Origin: Cocos nucifera
Taxonomy: Eukaryota; Streptophyta; Magnoliopsida; Arecales; Arecaceae
DNA: 64,000 nt
Direction of reading: 5' to 3'
Assembly (NCBI GenBank): GCA_006176705.1
Contig: QRFJ01004165.1
Coordinates: 62,001 to 126,000 of the forward strand
Positions 1 through 12,014 of this stretch are shown in pieces (position 1 is the stretch's first letter; every line of letters starts with the position of its first letter). Both the position numbers and the translations under genes were made by a program. The notes beneath the pieces are model-generated. The model saw only the letters and a list, made by a program, of their open reading frames with translations. It did no database searches and had not been told where the DNA came from.

Positions 1-2552
1 TTTACACCCAATAGGTACTATACCTTCTGGTGGATCTACCAAGGTCCAGACTTGGTTTGAGTGCATCGAGTCAATTTCTGACTTCATTGCCTCTAACCAT
101 TTCTCGGAGTCGATATCTGATATCGCCTCGTTGTAGGTTTTGGGATCATCACCATGAGCACCATTACCTACGAGGAACATTTTCTCTACATCCTCTGAAA
201 TAATACCTAAGTATCTTTCAGGGGGATGGAAAACTCTTTTTCCGATCTACGAGGTGGAGGAGGTAGTGTTCTTATTGGCTCAACCTGATTTGGTTCCAAT
301 TGGTCCTTAGCTCGTTGCTCTTGTGAGACTTTCTCATCAAGCTTGAATCTGCTTTCCAATGCCGCTATCTTGAATAAACTATTTTTCAAGAAAGATGGCA
401 TGTCGACTCACAATCACATTGTGGTCTTCTGGAATGTAGAAATAGTATCCTAATGACTCTTTAGGATATCCTATGAAATCGAGCTCTAAAGGACCTAAAC
501 TCTAACTTGTCCGCTTGTTGTCTTTTGACATGAGCCGGACAACCCCAAATTCTGAGATGACTCAGACTTGGTTTCTTACCATGCCATATCTCATACGGTG
601 TGGTAGGAACGGTTTTAGAGGGAACCCTATTCAGTAAGTATATTGCAAGTTAACAATGACAGTGTCCCCAAAGAAAATCAGGAAGGTCTGTGAAGCTCAT
701 CATGGATCGAACCATATCTAATAGAGTCCGATTTCTCCATTCTGAAATTCCCCGTTGAGTTGAGGTGTTCCTGGTGGAGTCCATTGAGAGACTATGCCAT
801 TTTTCTTAAGATAGTCTAGGAATTTTCCGACTAAGGTATTCACCTCCTCGATCTGATCGAAGAACCTTAATGGATTTTTCAATTTGCTTTTTCTACTTCA
901 TGTCTGAATTCTTTGAACTTTTCAAAAGCTTCAGACTTGTGTCTCATAAGATACACATACCCATACCTAGATAAATCATCGGTAAAGGTTAATGAAGTAG
1001 ACAAAATTGCCTCTAGTCCGGCACATCAAATGGGCCGCACACATCAGTATGTACTAGGGCAAGGAGATCTGTGGCCCTTTCCCCATGTCCTAACAAAAGG
1101 GAGTTTAGTCATTTTGCCATTGAAGACAAGATTCACAAATTGGATATGACTCGGAAAGTCAATGGACTCAATAGCCCATTTTTCTCCAATTTGTTAATCC
1201 TATCTTCTGCTATATGACCTAATCTTAGGTGCCATAGATATCTATCATTTGGACTATCCCTAGGTCATTTTATGGCATTCACATTTTGCTCGATAGTTAA
1301 AAATAGATACATCAATATGTAACTGATAAAGACCATTAATAAGGAAACCATTTGCAATTTTATTTCTTTCATAAAGAATGTTACAATGGTCCTTAAAGAA
1401 AACTAATCACATAGCCTTCTTGTGCTAAGCATGAAACAGAAATCAAATTCCTGCTTAGCTGCAGGCACATAATAACAGTCTTTTAAAACTAAGTCTAAAC
1501 CAGATGGTAATCGAAGAGGGTATGTTCCCACGGCCACTGCAGCAACTCTTGCTCCATTTTTGACGTGCGTAGGATCATGTCTCCATCCCTCAGCCTCCTG
1601 CTATCCTCAAGATCCCTGCATGGAAGTGCACAAGTGAGCACTAGAACCAGAGTCAAGCACCCAACTGGATGCAGAAGAAACCGTAAGGTTAGACTCAATA
1701 ACGAGCATACCTCCAGAAGGACCTTCCTTCTTGTTCTTCAGGGTGGCCAGGTAAGTAGGGCAGTTCCGCTTCCAATGGCCGTCATTGTTGCAATGGAAAT
1801 ACTTTTCCTTTGTCATCGGCCTTCTTCTTCAGCTTCTGCCTTTTCTTCTTTCCTCCTTCCATTTTCTGCTTTTTCACAGACTTCTTTTTCTTTCCAAAAG
1901 ACTTTCTTTTGGAAGAAGTCCATTCCATAGCAAGCACTGAGCCTTTAGAACCTTTCATAGAAAGCTCAGCGGTAACCAGCATGTTCATTAAGTTCGGCCA
2001 AGGAATTTTGAAGTTTATGCATATGGTAATTCATGATGAACTTGCCCATATGCATCAGTCAAGGATTGCAGAATTAATATCATTCTGCAGATCCAAGTCC
2101 AACTTCACACCGAGCTTCTCAAGCTCTTCCATGTCCTTGATCATCATCAGACAGTGATCTTGGACTGACTGCCCATCATGCATCTTAGCCTTAAAAAGTC
2201 ATTTAGTGACTTGATATTTGGCTGCGCGACTCTGTTCACCAAACATCTCCTGCATAGGTGAGCCAACATTTGGCGAGCAGTCCCGATATCTTCATGTTGG
2301 CGCTGGAGCTCATCAGACATCGAGCCCAACATGTAGTATCTGGCCTTATTATCTTCGTCTATCCATTTTTCCAGAGACGCTCTCTGTTCAGCGGATGGAC
2401 GAGCTGGTAAGGTGGGAGGGTCCTGGTCCAATACATGAGTTAACTTCTCAAAATCCCAAAATAATTTTGTAGTTCCTGAGCCAATCTTTATAATTGGGTC
2501 CGGTCAGTCTATGTGTGTCCAGGATACGTGCTAATGGGTTGGACGCAGACAT
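1..2552 (-). pseudogene. gag-pol remnant of A1 (gag, protease, integrase, start of RT)
   Basis: The likely gag start is the ATG at 2552-2550, giving MSASNPLARILDTHRLTGPN, a typical copia gag N-terminus. An extra T near 2455 shifts the frame, and gag resumes at MDQDPPTLPARP (from 2431). A basic, Lys-rich stretch (about 1830-1920) precedes a zinc knuckle (1761-1806), FHCNNDGHWKRNC, whose first Cys is Tyr. The aspartic protease active site is VLDSGSSAHLC, with DSG at 1646-1654. Integrase lies around 700-1270 and RT begins near 1-120. Several frameshifts and stops mean no functional polyprotein. The product would be a virus-like-particle protein plus replication enzymes of a retrotransposon, not a host gene. 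Confidence 0.85.
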
Positions 2553-3234
2553 TTTTCTATAGAGAGTCAAAGATTCTAGTTAGATATTGTAATTATGACT
2601 TGACCAATTTATTTAGAAATTTTATTTTTAAACAAATTAGCTCCCACTATTTTCTTGGATCCCTACACTCCCTCTGTAGAGATGCAAAAATCTCCATGAT
2701 TAATGATTTCTAGTGGGTGGTGCGGTCTCACCAACTGACTCATCACCTCACCTAACAGTTATTGGTGATGGGTTAGCCAATGAGTGAACAACTCTTGTTC
2801 AATGATTCTCTAATCATGGTGCACCCAAACTTGGTCTCTAATTCATGAATCTCACCGTATCCAAAATATTGATCCACTCCTTAGTTAAGTCAGACCCACC
2901 ATTTGCATAGACTTGGATTCCTAATTGAGTCTCTCACCGTATCCAAAATATTGAGCCCAACTCATCCTCCAGCCCATAGCATCCAATGCCTAATAGACAT
3001 GGTTGCATCTTTCCGGTGCAACTGAGCCACTGTATCCAACCGAGAACAATCAACCCCGGGAAGGGCCCGCACATCTACAATGGTGGAAGACCTCAGACTT
3101 AATCTTTTCTTAGGAAGAATTGATTCAGGTCTCATTAAACTAGACTTGACATAGTCATAACAATTATGACTAACCTAGTGGCATGGGTTAGCTCGGATTA
3201 TTGACCACCTCAGATCAGAACTGTGTCAACAGAT

Positions 3235-3362
3235 ATGGCCAGGTAAGTGAGACCGGTGGAAGGGAATATGCCATTAACTCGTACAAGAATGCATTCAGAG
3301 TCGAGTAGCTTCCAATTAAAAACCAGTCGGTCGTATCTGCCAAACTTACCTTAGACACCAAA
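3235..3362 (-). other. Shared leader module, A1 copy
   Basis: In the sense orientation it reads TTTGGTGTCTAAGGTAAG, then TTTTTAATTGGAAGC, then CTTCCACCGGTCTCACTTAC and CTGGCC. The same blocks in the same order recur in A3, B0, B1, B2 and the Athila-like E3. The CTAAGGTAAGTTTGG block (around 3343-3357) matches a plant 5' splice-site consensus. Function is unknown. Confidence 0.7.
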
Positions 3363-4051
3363 TTGTTGAGCCAGAACCAATTGGGTTAGCCTACAATCCA
3401 GACTCTAACCTCTGAGCCTAATTAGGTCTTAGCTTGATCGATCACTCATGTGACTCGATCTTGACCCAGACTTAATCCTATTAGGCTGGTCAATTTAAGC
3501 ATTGTTGATCCCATCTAACCAACTCTTGATTCGGTTTGATCAACCGCTTAGACCTAATTGAGCTACCCAAGCCCGAACCCAGTATTATGAATATGTCTTA
3601 GATCTAAAATTCTCAATTTTAGACCTAATTAATATTTCATAATCTTAATTCTTAATTAAGTTTAGGGTTCATAAACAAAATATGCACAATAAATCCTAGG
3701 GTTTCAGGATCTAGGGTTTTGCAGAAAGTAAGTTTTGGAATTTCTGATTAAGGACGAACACGCAGCACCCCTACACATCATAAGAACACCCCATCGAATG
3801 GAAGGAGAGGGCCTTTAAACCCTTCTTCGTTCTTATGACCGGACGGCCAAGAGGAACGCCTTAATCAGGAACATACAATAATCTACAAAACTAATTAGAT
3901 CTATATCATATATCTCATATAAAAATTGATCTAATCATGGCATATTTTTGCATACATCTCATGTATCATCATGCATATTTTTAGATCTAAATTATCTCAT
4001 AATAATCTAAAAAATTAGATTTAAATTGATCTAATCAAAATAAAATTCTAA

Positions 4052-4094
4052 TCTAGACCCTAATTATGTAGAACTATTCTACAACTAGTCTAGA
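4052..4094 (-). other. Two-stem hairpin in A1 leader, copy 1
   Basis: The outer arms TCTAGAC (4052-4058) and GTCTAGA (4088-4094) are perfect inverted repeats. Inside them TGTAGAA (4067-4073) and TTCTACA (4077-4083) form a second perfect stem with loop CTA. The structure is predicted from sequence only. Confidence 0.6.
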
Positions 4095-4244
4095 CATGCA
4101 TCTATCATATCTCATATGATATTTAAAATTAAATAATTTTATTTTTTATTTTTTAGATCTTATTATAATATTTATAATATCAAAAAATAGTAAATAAATA
4201 GATCTAAAATATGATTTAATCAAATTAAAAATTATGATTATGCA

Positions 4245-4283
4245 AGACTATTCTATAGAACTATTCTATTCCTAGAACTAGTC
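4245..4283 (-). other. Two-stem hairpin in A1 leader, copy 2
   Basis: The inner stem ATAGAA (4255-4260) and TTCTAT (4264-4269) has loop CTA. The outer arms are GACTA (4246-4250) and TAGTC (4279-4283). It is a weaker relative of copy 1, nearer the primer-binding site. Confidence 0.5.
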
Positions 4284-4420
4284 ATGCATATCTTCATAAT
4301 TTTAGATCCAAATTAATTTAATTTTAATTTTTTCTAATTTTAGATCTAATCACATCTCATGTGACATCTAAAATTACTAATTTAAATCAAATTAAAATTA
4401 GATCTAAATAAATTTTAGAA

Positions 4421-4436
4421 CCTGGCTCTGATACCA
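4421..4436 (-). other. Primer-binding site of A1 (initiator tRNA-Met type)
   Basis: The minus strand reads TGGTATCAGAGCCAGG, the usual copia primer-binding site complementary to the 3' end of plant initiator tRNA-Met. It starts 2 nt inside the LTR end, as in A2 and A3. Confidence 0.93.
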
Positions 4437-4438
4437 GT

Positions 4439-6728
4439 TGAAGGGAAAATCCTGATTTCTAGGTCCAGGTTCGTTCAGATCTGATTGGATCAAGAGATAT
4501 ATTTCAAAAATTTTTCTCTTAGATCTAGATCAGATCTAATATTTTTCAGATCTAATTTTATTATCTTAATAAATAAAAAAAATAAATTAAATTAAATCTA
4601 AATTTATATTATCTTGTTTGTTGGGTAATCCGATTACCTATTGATGATCCTACTAATTGCCTGGGGTTCTGGATCTAGCCATGCAAGCGCCTAGCCTCTA
4701 TCGATATCCACTCAAGGCTGGATCTAGAGATCTTCTCTTTTCTTTTTTTTTTTCCAAAAATTAGATCTGAATCTGATTTCGAAGATCTTCGAAACTCCTT
4801 TCGAAGATCAATAGTCGTCTCTACAGCAGTGCTCCCTTCTTTCTTTCTCATCAGCCTTTTCTTGCCTGGATCGCACCAAACTGAAGTCCAACTTACTTGG
4901 GCATGGAGAGGAGAGAGAGGCTCAGAAGATGGCATAGAGGAGGAAAAGGGGCAGCCTTGGGGCTTGGGCTAAGAGGAACTCACAAAAGGTTGGGCGTAGA
5001 TAGGGTTTATTTATAGACCCTACTGTGCCATGTAGTGCTGCATCATCCCGACCAATCGCATTGCTTCGTGCAATCAGATCTAAATCTGATTGATGGGATG
5101 ATATCACTTGATCCAATCAGATGAGAGCCCCATAGATTCATCCTTAGATGGAACCTTAGACTGGTCAAAGTCTACAGGTAAGGATCACCTAGTTTGAATC
5201 CAAGAAGCAACCTGGGTCCCATTTGTATGGGACTCCAGGCATCCCTATCCATGGGCACACGCCATCCTAGGCATGCACCCCTTCTTTTCAAATTCTAGTG
5301 AGGGGACAAGCCCCTATCTACTCTCCAATAAGTGCATGACACATCGGCAGTTGTCCAAGGATCAAAGGTCAACATTTGACCAAAGTCAAAGTTTAGGAAT
5401 TAACAAGTGACGAAAAATGATAGGTGATGTCTTAAATTTATCTTATAAATTAAGACAATCCTTTTCCAACCTAGGCAAGCTCTAGTCAGACTAGGTAAAG
5501 GTACCTGAGTGAGCATAAACATATTTGGCTCAATCGAGATAACTTCAAATGATAATAGAAGGAGAATGTTAGGCTCAATCGTGTGCTAGCACGATTTCCT
5601 TGAACCTAATTGAATATAATTTAAATTAATTGAACTGGATTAGTCCAATTGATGATATCCAGATCTAAATTATTATTTGTGTGATCCAGTTAGGTTCAGT
5701 TCTATATGGTAATGGGATATGTCATGATCTCCATCATCAACATCATCGAAACTCCTTTCGATGGATCAGAACTCTTCTGATTCAGACAACTAGAATGATC
5801 GATCATCTAAATCATTCTAATTGCTCCCAAAATCCACCAGTGACACCTAGCAGTATATGGTAGCAATCCATCAGAACTGAAAAAGAACCTCTCAGCATAG
5901 CTGTTTATGTGATTAAGTTCTTCTATCTTGAGCCCTGATCAGATTAGGGTTAAGGTGAACTCGTCAAACCCTAATTCTTATCATATGATTTAATCATTCG
6001 ATTCAAGTCCGATGTGAAAACCTTAATAGAAACTCTTTCTATTATTTCACTCTCTACCATGGCCATGGGCTTATGGACTTGATTCTCATGATCATCATAG
6101 GACTGCTCCTCATCCACCGAGGTAGATAGATTCCATCTTGGATGCAATCCAATTCCTACAATGAACATGCTATAGCCAACATACACCTCAGGGTTCCAAA
6201 TGGCTAGGAAACTGAATCATGGTGTAGTCAAACTATAACACCCTTAAGATAAACTGCCGATGCACCTCAGATCAAAGAACCAGATACACCACTGCAGCTT
6301 CGAGTCAGTCATCGATGAGAAGGTAGACTTCCTTATGACTACTCGAGGTGGTCACGCTCAGTGTCCTCGTTCTCTAATGAGTACCTATACTTTCGCTCTG
6401 GTGTCTCTACACCGTAGACTTAAGACTCATCTACTATGAAGAAGCAATTATACACTAACCTTCCGGATCAATCACCATCCTCATGACGATCCTACGATCA
6501 GGAGCCTTTTATGAGTTAATAAATGAAAATTCATGTCTTAAATTTTTAACTTTTGAAAATAAGAATTATCATTACCATTAACTCAATGAATGTATCACAG
6601 ATATTAAATATACATATGTGATAGAAAATAACTCATTTTATTATTTATAGTCAAAATTATAATTTTACCCCTAGAAGTGTATTACAAGTGTCAGCTAATT
6701 CTGGCTTCTAGGGCGCACATATCTAACA
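4439..6728 (-). repeat. 5' LTR of A1, about 2.29 kb
   Basis: On the minus strand it runs from TGTTAGATATG (ending at 6728) to CTTCA (4439). It matches the A LTRs at 9371-11640 (opposite strand) and 24977-27249. A TATA-like TATAAATA lies on the minus strand at 5009-5016, about where a copia promoter would sit. Short open frames within it are chance. Confidence 0.92.
5009..5016 (-). promoter_or_regulatory. Putative TATA box in A1 LTR
   Basis: The minus strand reads TATAAATA in the GC-richer part of the LTR. At the aligned place A3 has a TATTTAAA variant and A2 has TACAAAAA, so the promoter appears to have decayed in A2. Confidence 0.4.
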
Positions 6729-7091
6729 GTAATCGAACCTCATTGCCTAAGTAAGCAATGATATTCACATCAAAAAGTAGACAATATAAAAATAAAAATC
6801 AATAAATGAAGGGTGGAAGTAGCAATACACTTGCTTATATGAAAGTTTAGACAATTCAAAGATAAAGATAGGATAATTTAGAAAAAATTTAGAGAAAATT
6901 TAATATTTTTTACTTAATTTTACTATTGATAAGTATTAATATCCCAATGATATATCTTACTTAAGCTCTACTAAATATTAAAGGCCATTTTGAAAATTGC
7001 TTAGGTAAAATTCGAAACTCTAAAGTTAAAAGGTATTTAAAACTAAATTCTTTCTTTACTCGAGGATGAGTAAAGCTTAAGTTTGGAGGTA
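6729..7091 (+). mobile_element. 3' internal tail of Ty3/gypsy element E1
   Basis: This non-coding tail ends with ACTCGAGGATGAGTAAAGCT followed by the purine-rich AAGTTTGGAGGTA (7079-7091), directly against an LTR starting TGATAAG. Such a block is typical of the polypurine tract region of plant gypsy elements. The rest of the element upstream is missing, replaced by A1. Confidence 0.7.
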
Positions 7092-8714
7092 TGATAAGTA
7101 CCATAAATTTACCTATAAAACTATTAATTTATTAATTAATTTATATTAATTTTTAAAAATTAATAATTAATTGATACATATTTTTAATAAATTCATATTT
7201 TTATTTATTAAAAAATTAATTAAAAAATAATAAAAATAAAAAAAAATTAAATTTTATTAATAAATAAAGAACTTATTTTTTTGATTATAATAAAATAAGT
7301 TTCGAGCAAAACAGAGCTAAAATGGAGAAGATATGAATTTCTAAAGAAATAAAAATTAAATGAAAAATAACATATGGCTCAAGCCGTCGTGCCATATCAG
7401 TCGGCACATCCAAATGCACCGAGCCTAGTCGATGAAGCTAGCACACCAAGCTAGCCATGTTAGCCGACTTAGCCACGGAAGACGTCAGTCGGTCCATGAT
7501 CCAGGCGTGGACCACGAGCTCAGCAGAAACCGACGAATCACGGAGCAACACATGATGGACCTAGATCCTTAAAGGGTTTACAAAAAATCTATCGTGGCTC
7601 ACAGGGCATTTTGGACTTTTCACTTGATGATAGGAGGTGCTGATTTATTGTGGTGTGTGGTGCAGTCAGTCCACGTGGTCCATGGGAACAGTAATTGTAC
7701 GATCGTGCGGCTCTGGTTGCTTGCAGTCAAGATTAAATGGTGGAGGAAATTTTCTACTTCAGACTTCATGCAGATCGCCATCCAACAGCAGCGCTCGATC
7801 TAGGAGATGATCCGATGGTGGAGAGAGCTCCTGATGGTGATCAGGACTCCTAATGCACAATCAGCAGCCAGATTTCCTCCATCAATGCACGATCAACGAT
7901 CAGAATTTAATCTGACCTAATCTAGATCGATACACATCCAATTTTGATGATTTTTGATCCGTTGGATTCCTATTGAATGGCTAGATTTCATCAGACCTCA
8001 ACAAAATTTGTCTAGGATACCTTTTAATCTAATTTTTACTCGGATTTCTCCATATTTTGATGATCAAAGACCTCCTTAGTCCCATATTGCCTATAGAAAA
8101 AGTCTTCAATCCTTCTAGCTCTATAAATAAGATCCCAGACTTCCAAAATTCATAATCTTCGATCAAGATGAAGCTTTGGTATAGGATAGTACCAGACTTC
8201 GGATTAGAGGTTGCTTCAAAGCAATGGATGCTGAGAAGAAGAGTTGGACTTCTACGCCATCTTTCTGCCAATGCCAATCGAAGATCAGAGATCAGCCTAT
8301 TTTAATTTTTTTTCTTTTTTTATATTTTTAAATTATAAATTTTTAATTAATATAATATTTATTTTTATTCTCTTTAATTTCATGCTCTTTATTTTTATTA
8401 TAATTTAATTTTTACACTTTAATTATTGCTTTTTATTTATTGCAAGTAGATGCTAAAATCTAACTAGTAGATCTTAGTACCAAGTTTAAATTTCTATAAT
8501 TTTTAATTTTTACTTTTTATTTTTTGACTTCACTTTTGATTTCAAAACTCTTTTCTTTTTTTTAAAAAAAAAAATTAAATATTTTAAAACTAAAATACTA
8601 CATTTTTTATGGATTCAACCTGACTCATTGCTATCTACGTATTTTTAATTATTTTAAGAAATTTGATTAAACTGATAAATACGATGTCTTAACGATAATA
8701 TCGTGCTCTTATCA
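7092..8714 (+). repeat. 3' LTR of E1 (Athila-like family E)
   Basis: It starts TGATAAG and ends CTTATCA, perfect 7-bp terminal inverted repeats, over 1623 bp. It is closely related to the solo LTR at 17047-18643 and more distantly to the LTR at 58424-60057. A TATA box CTATAAATAA lies at 8121-8130. The flanks 7087-7091 (aggta) and 8715-8719 (acacc) differ, which fits a 3' LTR whose left neighbour is its own internal sequence. Confidence 0.88.
8121..8130 (+). promoter_or_regulatory. Putative TATA box in E1 LTR
   Basis: CTATAAATAA follows TCTAGCT. The same context holds CTATAAAAAG in the E2 LTR (18036-18045), supporting a real LTR promoter element. Confidence 0.5.
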
Positions 8715-9364
8715 ACACCTCATTAAGACTACCCTGATCAAGATTTTGCTAAATTAAAATATAATTGAACATAGCTTCTGAAATTAGGAGTGGTCAATCC
8801 TATCTTGATACATGCACCGACTCCACAAGTATTTGACTGTGCCCAAAAATCTTTCATCACTGAATTAGAAATTTAGAAAGTTTAGCACCAAAGCATAGTG
8901 AGTTGCTTAGAAGTCACCGTGGTGATCTCAGATTAGAGGAACATTTATATCCATATTCTATTAGAGCTAATCTTGATAGGAGAAAAGCTTCAGAGTTGGT
9001 CACGTTCAGTGTAGATGTACCCATACATCTCACTTGCATGCCATATCAGTGTCTCAACACTCCTTGGTTATGAGGACAACCAACCTATATGGTACACAAT
9101 GATCTATACTTGATAAATATTATCATCCTAAATAACAACATATCATTTGATCATGAACTATTTAAGGATTAAATGATAAATTCTTCTTTATCGAATCTAG
9201 ATAGTCCTAAGGACTTCATCACAACACAGAAGTTCATTAGAAGAGAATAGAATTTATGATGAAAAATATCAAAAAAAAGTTTATTAATTTATAATTTATA
9301 TATAATTATAAATATATGGCCCAACCATCAACAGATTGATGATTGGCTTTAGAACACATTTTCA
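8715..9364 (-). repeat. Remnant of a B-type copia LTR
   Basis: This stretch is similar to the outer parts of the B0 and B LTRs (compare about 38500-39053 and 41160-41812), including the shared phrases AGTATTTGACTGTGCCCAAAA and GATGATTGGCTTTAGAACAC. It ends in TTTTCA like the B LTR terminus. E1 seems to have inserted into this LTR; the other half is lost. Confidence 0.75.
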
Positions 9365-9370
9365 ATATTA

Positions 9371-11640
9371 TGTTAGATGTGTGTGCCCTAGAAGCCAGAT
9401 TGGTTAACACTTGTAATACACTTCTAAGGATAAAATTATAATTTTGACTATAAATAATAAATGGATTATTTTCTATCACAGTGTGTATTTAAAAGTATCT
9501 GTGATACTTTTCTTAAGTTAATGGTAAAGATAGTTCATATTTTTAAGAGTTGAAAATTTAAAATATGAATTTTCATTATTAACTCATAAAATGCTTTCGA
9601 CCGTAGGATCATCATGAGAATGGTGATTGATTTGGAAGATTGGTGTACGATTGCTTCTTTAGGATAGATGAGTCTTGAGTCTATGGTGTTGAGACATTAG
9701 AGCCAGAGTATAGGTACTCGTTAAAGAATGAGGGCACTAAGCATGATCACCTCGAGCAGACATCAGAAAGTCTACCTTCTCATCGATGACTGGCTCGAAG
9801 CTACAGTAGTGTATTTGGTTCTTTGACCTGAGATGTATCGGTAGTTCATCTTGAGGGTGTTATAGTTTGACTACACCATAACTTGATCTCCTAGACATTC
9901 AAAATTCTGAGGTGTATGTTGGCTATAGCATGTTCATTGTAGGAATTGGATTGCACCAATAGGGAATCTATCTACCTCGGTAGATGAGGAGCAGTCCTAT
10001 GATGATCATGAGAATCAAGTCCATAAGCCCATGACCATGATAGAGTAAAATAATAGAAAGAGTTTCTATTAGGGTTTTCACATTGGACTTGAATCGAATA
10101 ATTAATTCATATGATGGATATTAGGGTTTGACGAGATCACCTTGACCCTAATCCGATCGGGGCTCAAGATAGAGGAACTTAATCATACAGATAACTGCAT
10201 CAAGAGGTTCATTTTTAGTTCTGATAGGTTGCTACCATATGTTGCCAGGTGTCACTGATGGATTTTGGGAGCAATTAGAATGATTTGGATGATCGATCAT
10301 ACTAGTTGTCTGAATCAAAAAAGTTTTGATCCATCGAAAGGTGTTTCGATGATGTCAATGATAGAGATTATGACATATCCTATTACCATATGAAACTAAA
10401 CCAACTAGATCACACAAATAAGAATTTGGATCTGGATATCATCAATTAGACTAATCCAGTTCAATTGATTTGAATAAGATTCAATTAGGTTCAAGAAAAT
10501 TGTGCTTGCAAATGATTAAGCCTAATGTTCTCTTTTAACAATCATTAAAGCTTATCTCGACTAAGCCAAATATGTTTGGGCTCACTCAAAAATATTTACT
10601 TGGTCTGACTGGGGCTTGTCCAAGTCAGAAAAGGATTGTCTGAATTTATGAGATAATACCTGCCATTTTTCGTCATCTGCTAAATCTTGTCTTTGGACTT
10701 GGTTAAATGTTGTTCTTTGATACTTAGACATCTGCCCATGTGTCATGCACCCATAGAAGAGAACTTTGACCCTTGTCCTCCTGCTAAAAGGTAGAGAGAC
10801 AAAGGGTGCATGCCTAGGGAGGCGTGCGCCCCATGTGGATAAGGATTGGAGTCCCATACAGATGGGACTCCAGTTGCTTCAGGGAATCAAACTTGATGGT
10901 GCCAAAGAGTCTTGTTTGACCCAGTCTTGGCACCATCTAAGGAAGATTTTGAGAGACTATAATCTAATTAGATTAGATAATGTCATCCCACCAATCAAAT
11001 TTAGATCTGATTACACAAAGGGTCATGATTGGTTGAGATGATGTGGCACTGCATGGCGTAGCAGAGTCTACAAAAACCCTATCTGCACCTAGATTGAAAG
11101 AGCTTCTACCTTAGCCCATGCCACATAGCCCCTCTCCCTCCTTCTCGACACCACCCTCTGGTTCTCACTCTCCTCTCCATGCCTAAGAGGATTTGGGCAT
11201 GAGTTAGGTGCGATCCAAGCAAGTGAAAGGTGATAGGAAAGAAAGAAGGTAGCACTGCTGCAAGAGACAACGACTGATCTTCAAAAGCTATTTTGAAGAC
11301 CTTCAAGATTAGATCCAGATTTAATTTTTGGAGGATAGATTGAGAAGGAGAAGATCTCTAGATCCTATTCAAGTAGATATCTGTAGAGGCTAGGTGCTTG
11401 CGTGGCTACATCCAGAATCTCAGATAAATATTGGGATCATCATAGGATAATAGGATTACCCATAATAAAAATATAATTAAATTAGATTTTATTTTATTTT
11501 TTTTTTTATTAGATTAATAAGATCAAATTTGAAAAGTCTTAGATCTGATTAGGATCATAGAAATTTTTTTTTAAAATATTCTTCTTGATCCAATCAGATC
11601 TGAACGAACCTACATTAAAAAAATAGAATTTTTTTCTTCA
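9371..11640 (+). repeat. 5' LTR of A2, 2270 bp
   Basis: It begins TGTTAGATGTGTG and ends TTCTTCA. It is homologous over its length to the A LTRs at 4439-6728 and 24977-27249. It inserted just past the end of the B-type LTR remnant; the flanking 5 bp on the left is tatta. Confidence 0.93.
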
Positions 11641-11642
11641 AC

Positions 11643-11658
11643 TGGTATCAGAGCCAGG
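11643..11658 (+). other. Primer-binding site of A2
   Basis: TGGTATCAGAGCCAGG begins 2 nt after the LTR end and is identical to that of A1 and A3. It is of the initiator tRNA-Met type. Confidence 0.93.
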
Positions 11659-11994
11659 CTCCAAAATTTATTAGATCTAATTTTATTTCAATTTTTGATA
11701 TGATAATTAGATGATTTTATATGTCACATGAGATATGATTAGATCTAAAATTAAATAATTAAAAATTAAATAATCTAGATCTAAAGATGTATGAGATGCA
11801 TGACTAGACTAGGAGTAGAATTATTCTATGTGTAGTCTAACATGATCATAATTTTAATTTAATTAATTATAATTTTTAGATCTATTTATTCATTATTTTT
11901 TGATATTATAAATATTATAATTAAATCTAGAAAATAAAAAATAAATTTATTTAATTTGTTCATATGAGTTATGATAGATGCATGTTTAGACTAG
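11659..11994 (+). other. Truncated leader of A2 with one hairpin
   Basis: This matches the PBS-proximal leader of A1 and A3 read in the sense orientation. A hairpin lies at 11805-11839: outer arms TAGACTA and TAGTCTA, inner arms TAGAA and TTCTA with loop TTA. The match to A1 leader ends at GTTTAGACTAG. Confidence 0.75.
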
Positions 11995-12014
11995 ACACAT
12001 CTATCCTAAGAAAG
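11995..12014 (-). repeat. Piece of A3 3' LTR left of element C
   Basis: These 20 bp (acacatctatcctaagaaag) match the A LTR interior seen at about 26950-26971. The match continues at 18838 on the far side of element C. They are the broken end of the A3 3' LTR where it meets the A2 leader. Confidence 0.75.

Larger units (their letters stand above)
2553..4420 (-). other. Untranslated leader of A1
   Basis: This is about 1.87 kb of AT-rich non-coding sequence between primer-binding site and gag. It contains the leader module also seen in other families (about 3235-3362) and two hairpin modules (4052-4094 and 4245-4283). The leader is long for Ty1/copia. No convincing coding region was seen. Confidence 0.75.
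1..6728 (-). mobile_element. Ty1/copia element A1, 5' two thirds, cut by window edge
   Basis: Reading on the minus strand, a 5' LTR (4439-6728) is followed by an initiator-Met-type primer-binding site (4421-4436), a leader of about 1.9 kb, and gag, protease, integrase and the start of reverse transcriptase. The domain order protease-integrase-RT is that of Ty1/copia. Base 1 corresponds to about base 20560 of the related element A3, so RNase H and the 3' LTR lie outside the window. The outer end at 6728 abuts the 3' tail of an Athila-like element, so A1 probably inserted there; bases 6729-6733 (gtaat) would be its target duplication, but the partner copy is not visible. The lineage may be TAR/Tork-like, which I infer only loosely. 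Confidence 0.88.
9371..11994 (+). mobile_element. Ty1/copia element A2: 5' LTR and truncated leader
   Basis: An intact-ended A LTR is followed by a primer-binding site and 336 bp of leader. At about 11992-11996 the leader stops and is joined to an A LTR of opposite orientation belonging to A3. No coding region of A2 remains. Open frames within the LTR (for example about 10582-11306) have no domain and are chance. Confidence 0.88.

Noticed and set aside
4421..4436. tRNA-Met-like sequence
   Set aside because: Only the 3' complement of initiator tRNA-Met is present, at the LTR edge; it is a primer-binding site and there is no cloverleaf.
10582..11306. Several open frames of 66-91 codons on both strands
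   Set aside because: They lie inside the A2 LTR and its GC-richer promoter region; no homologous frame is kept in the A1 or A3 LTR.
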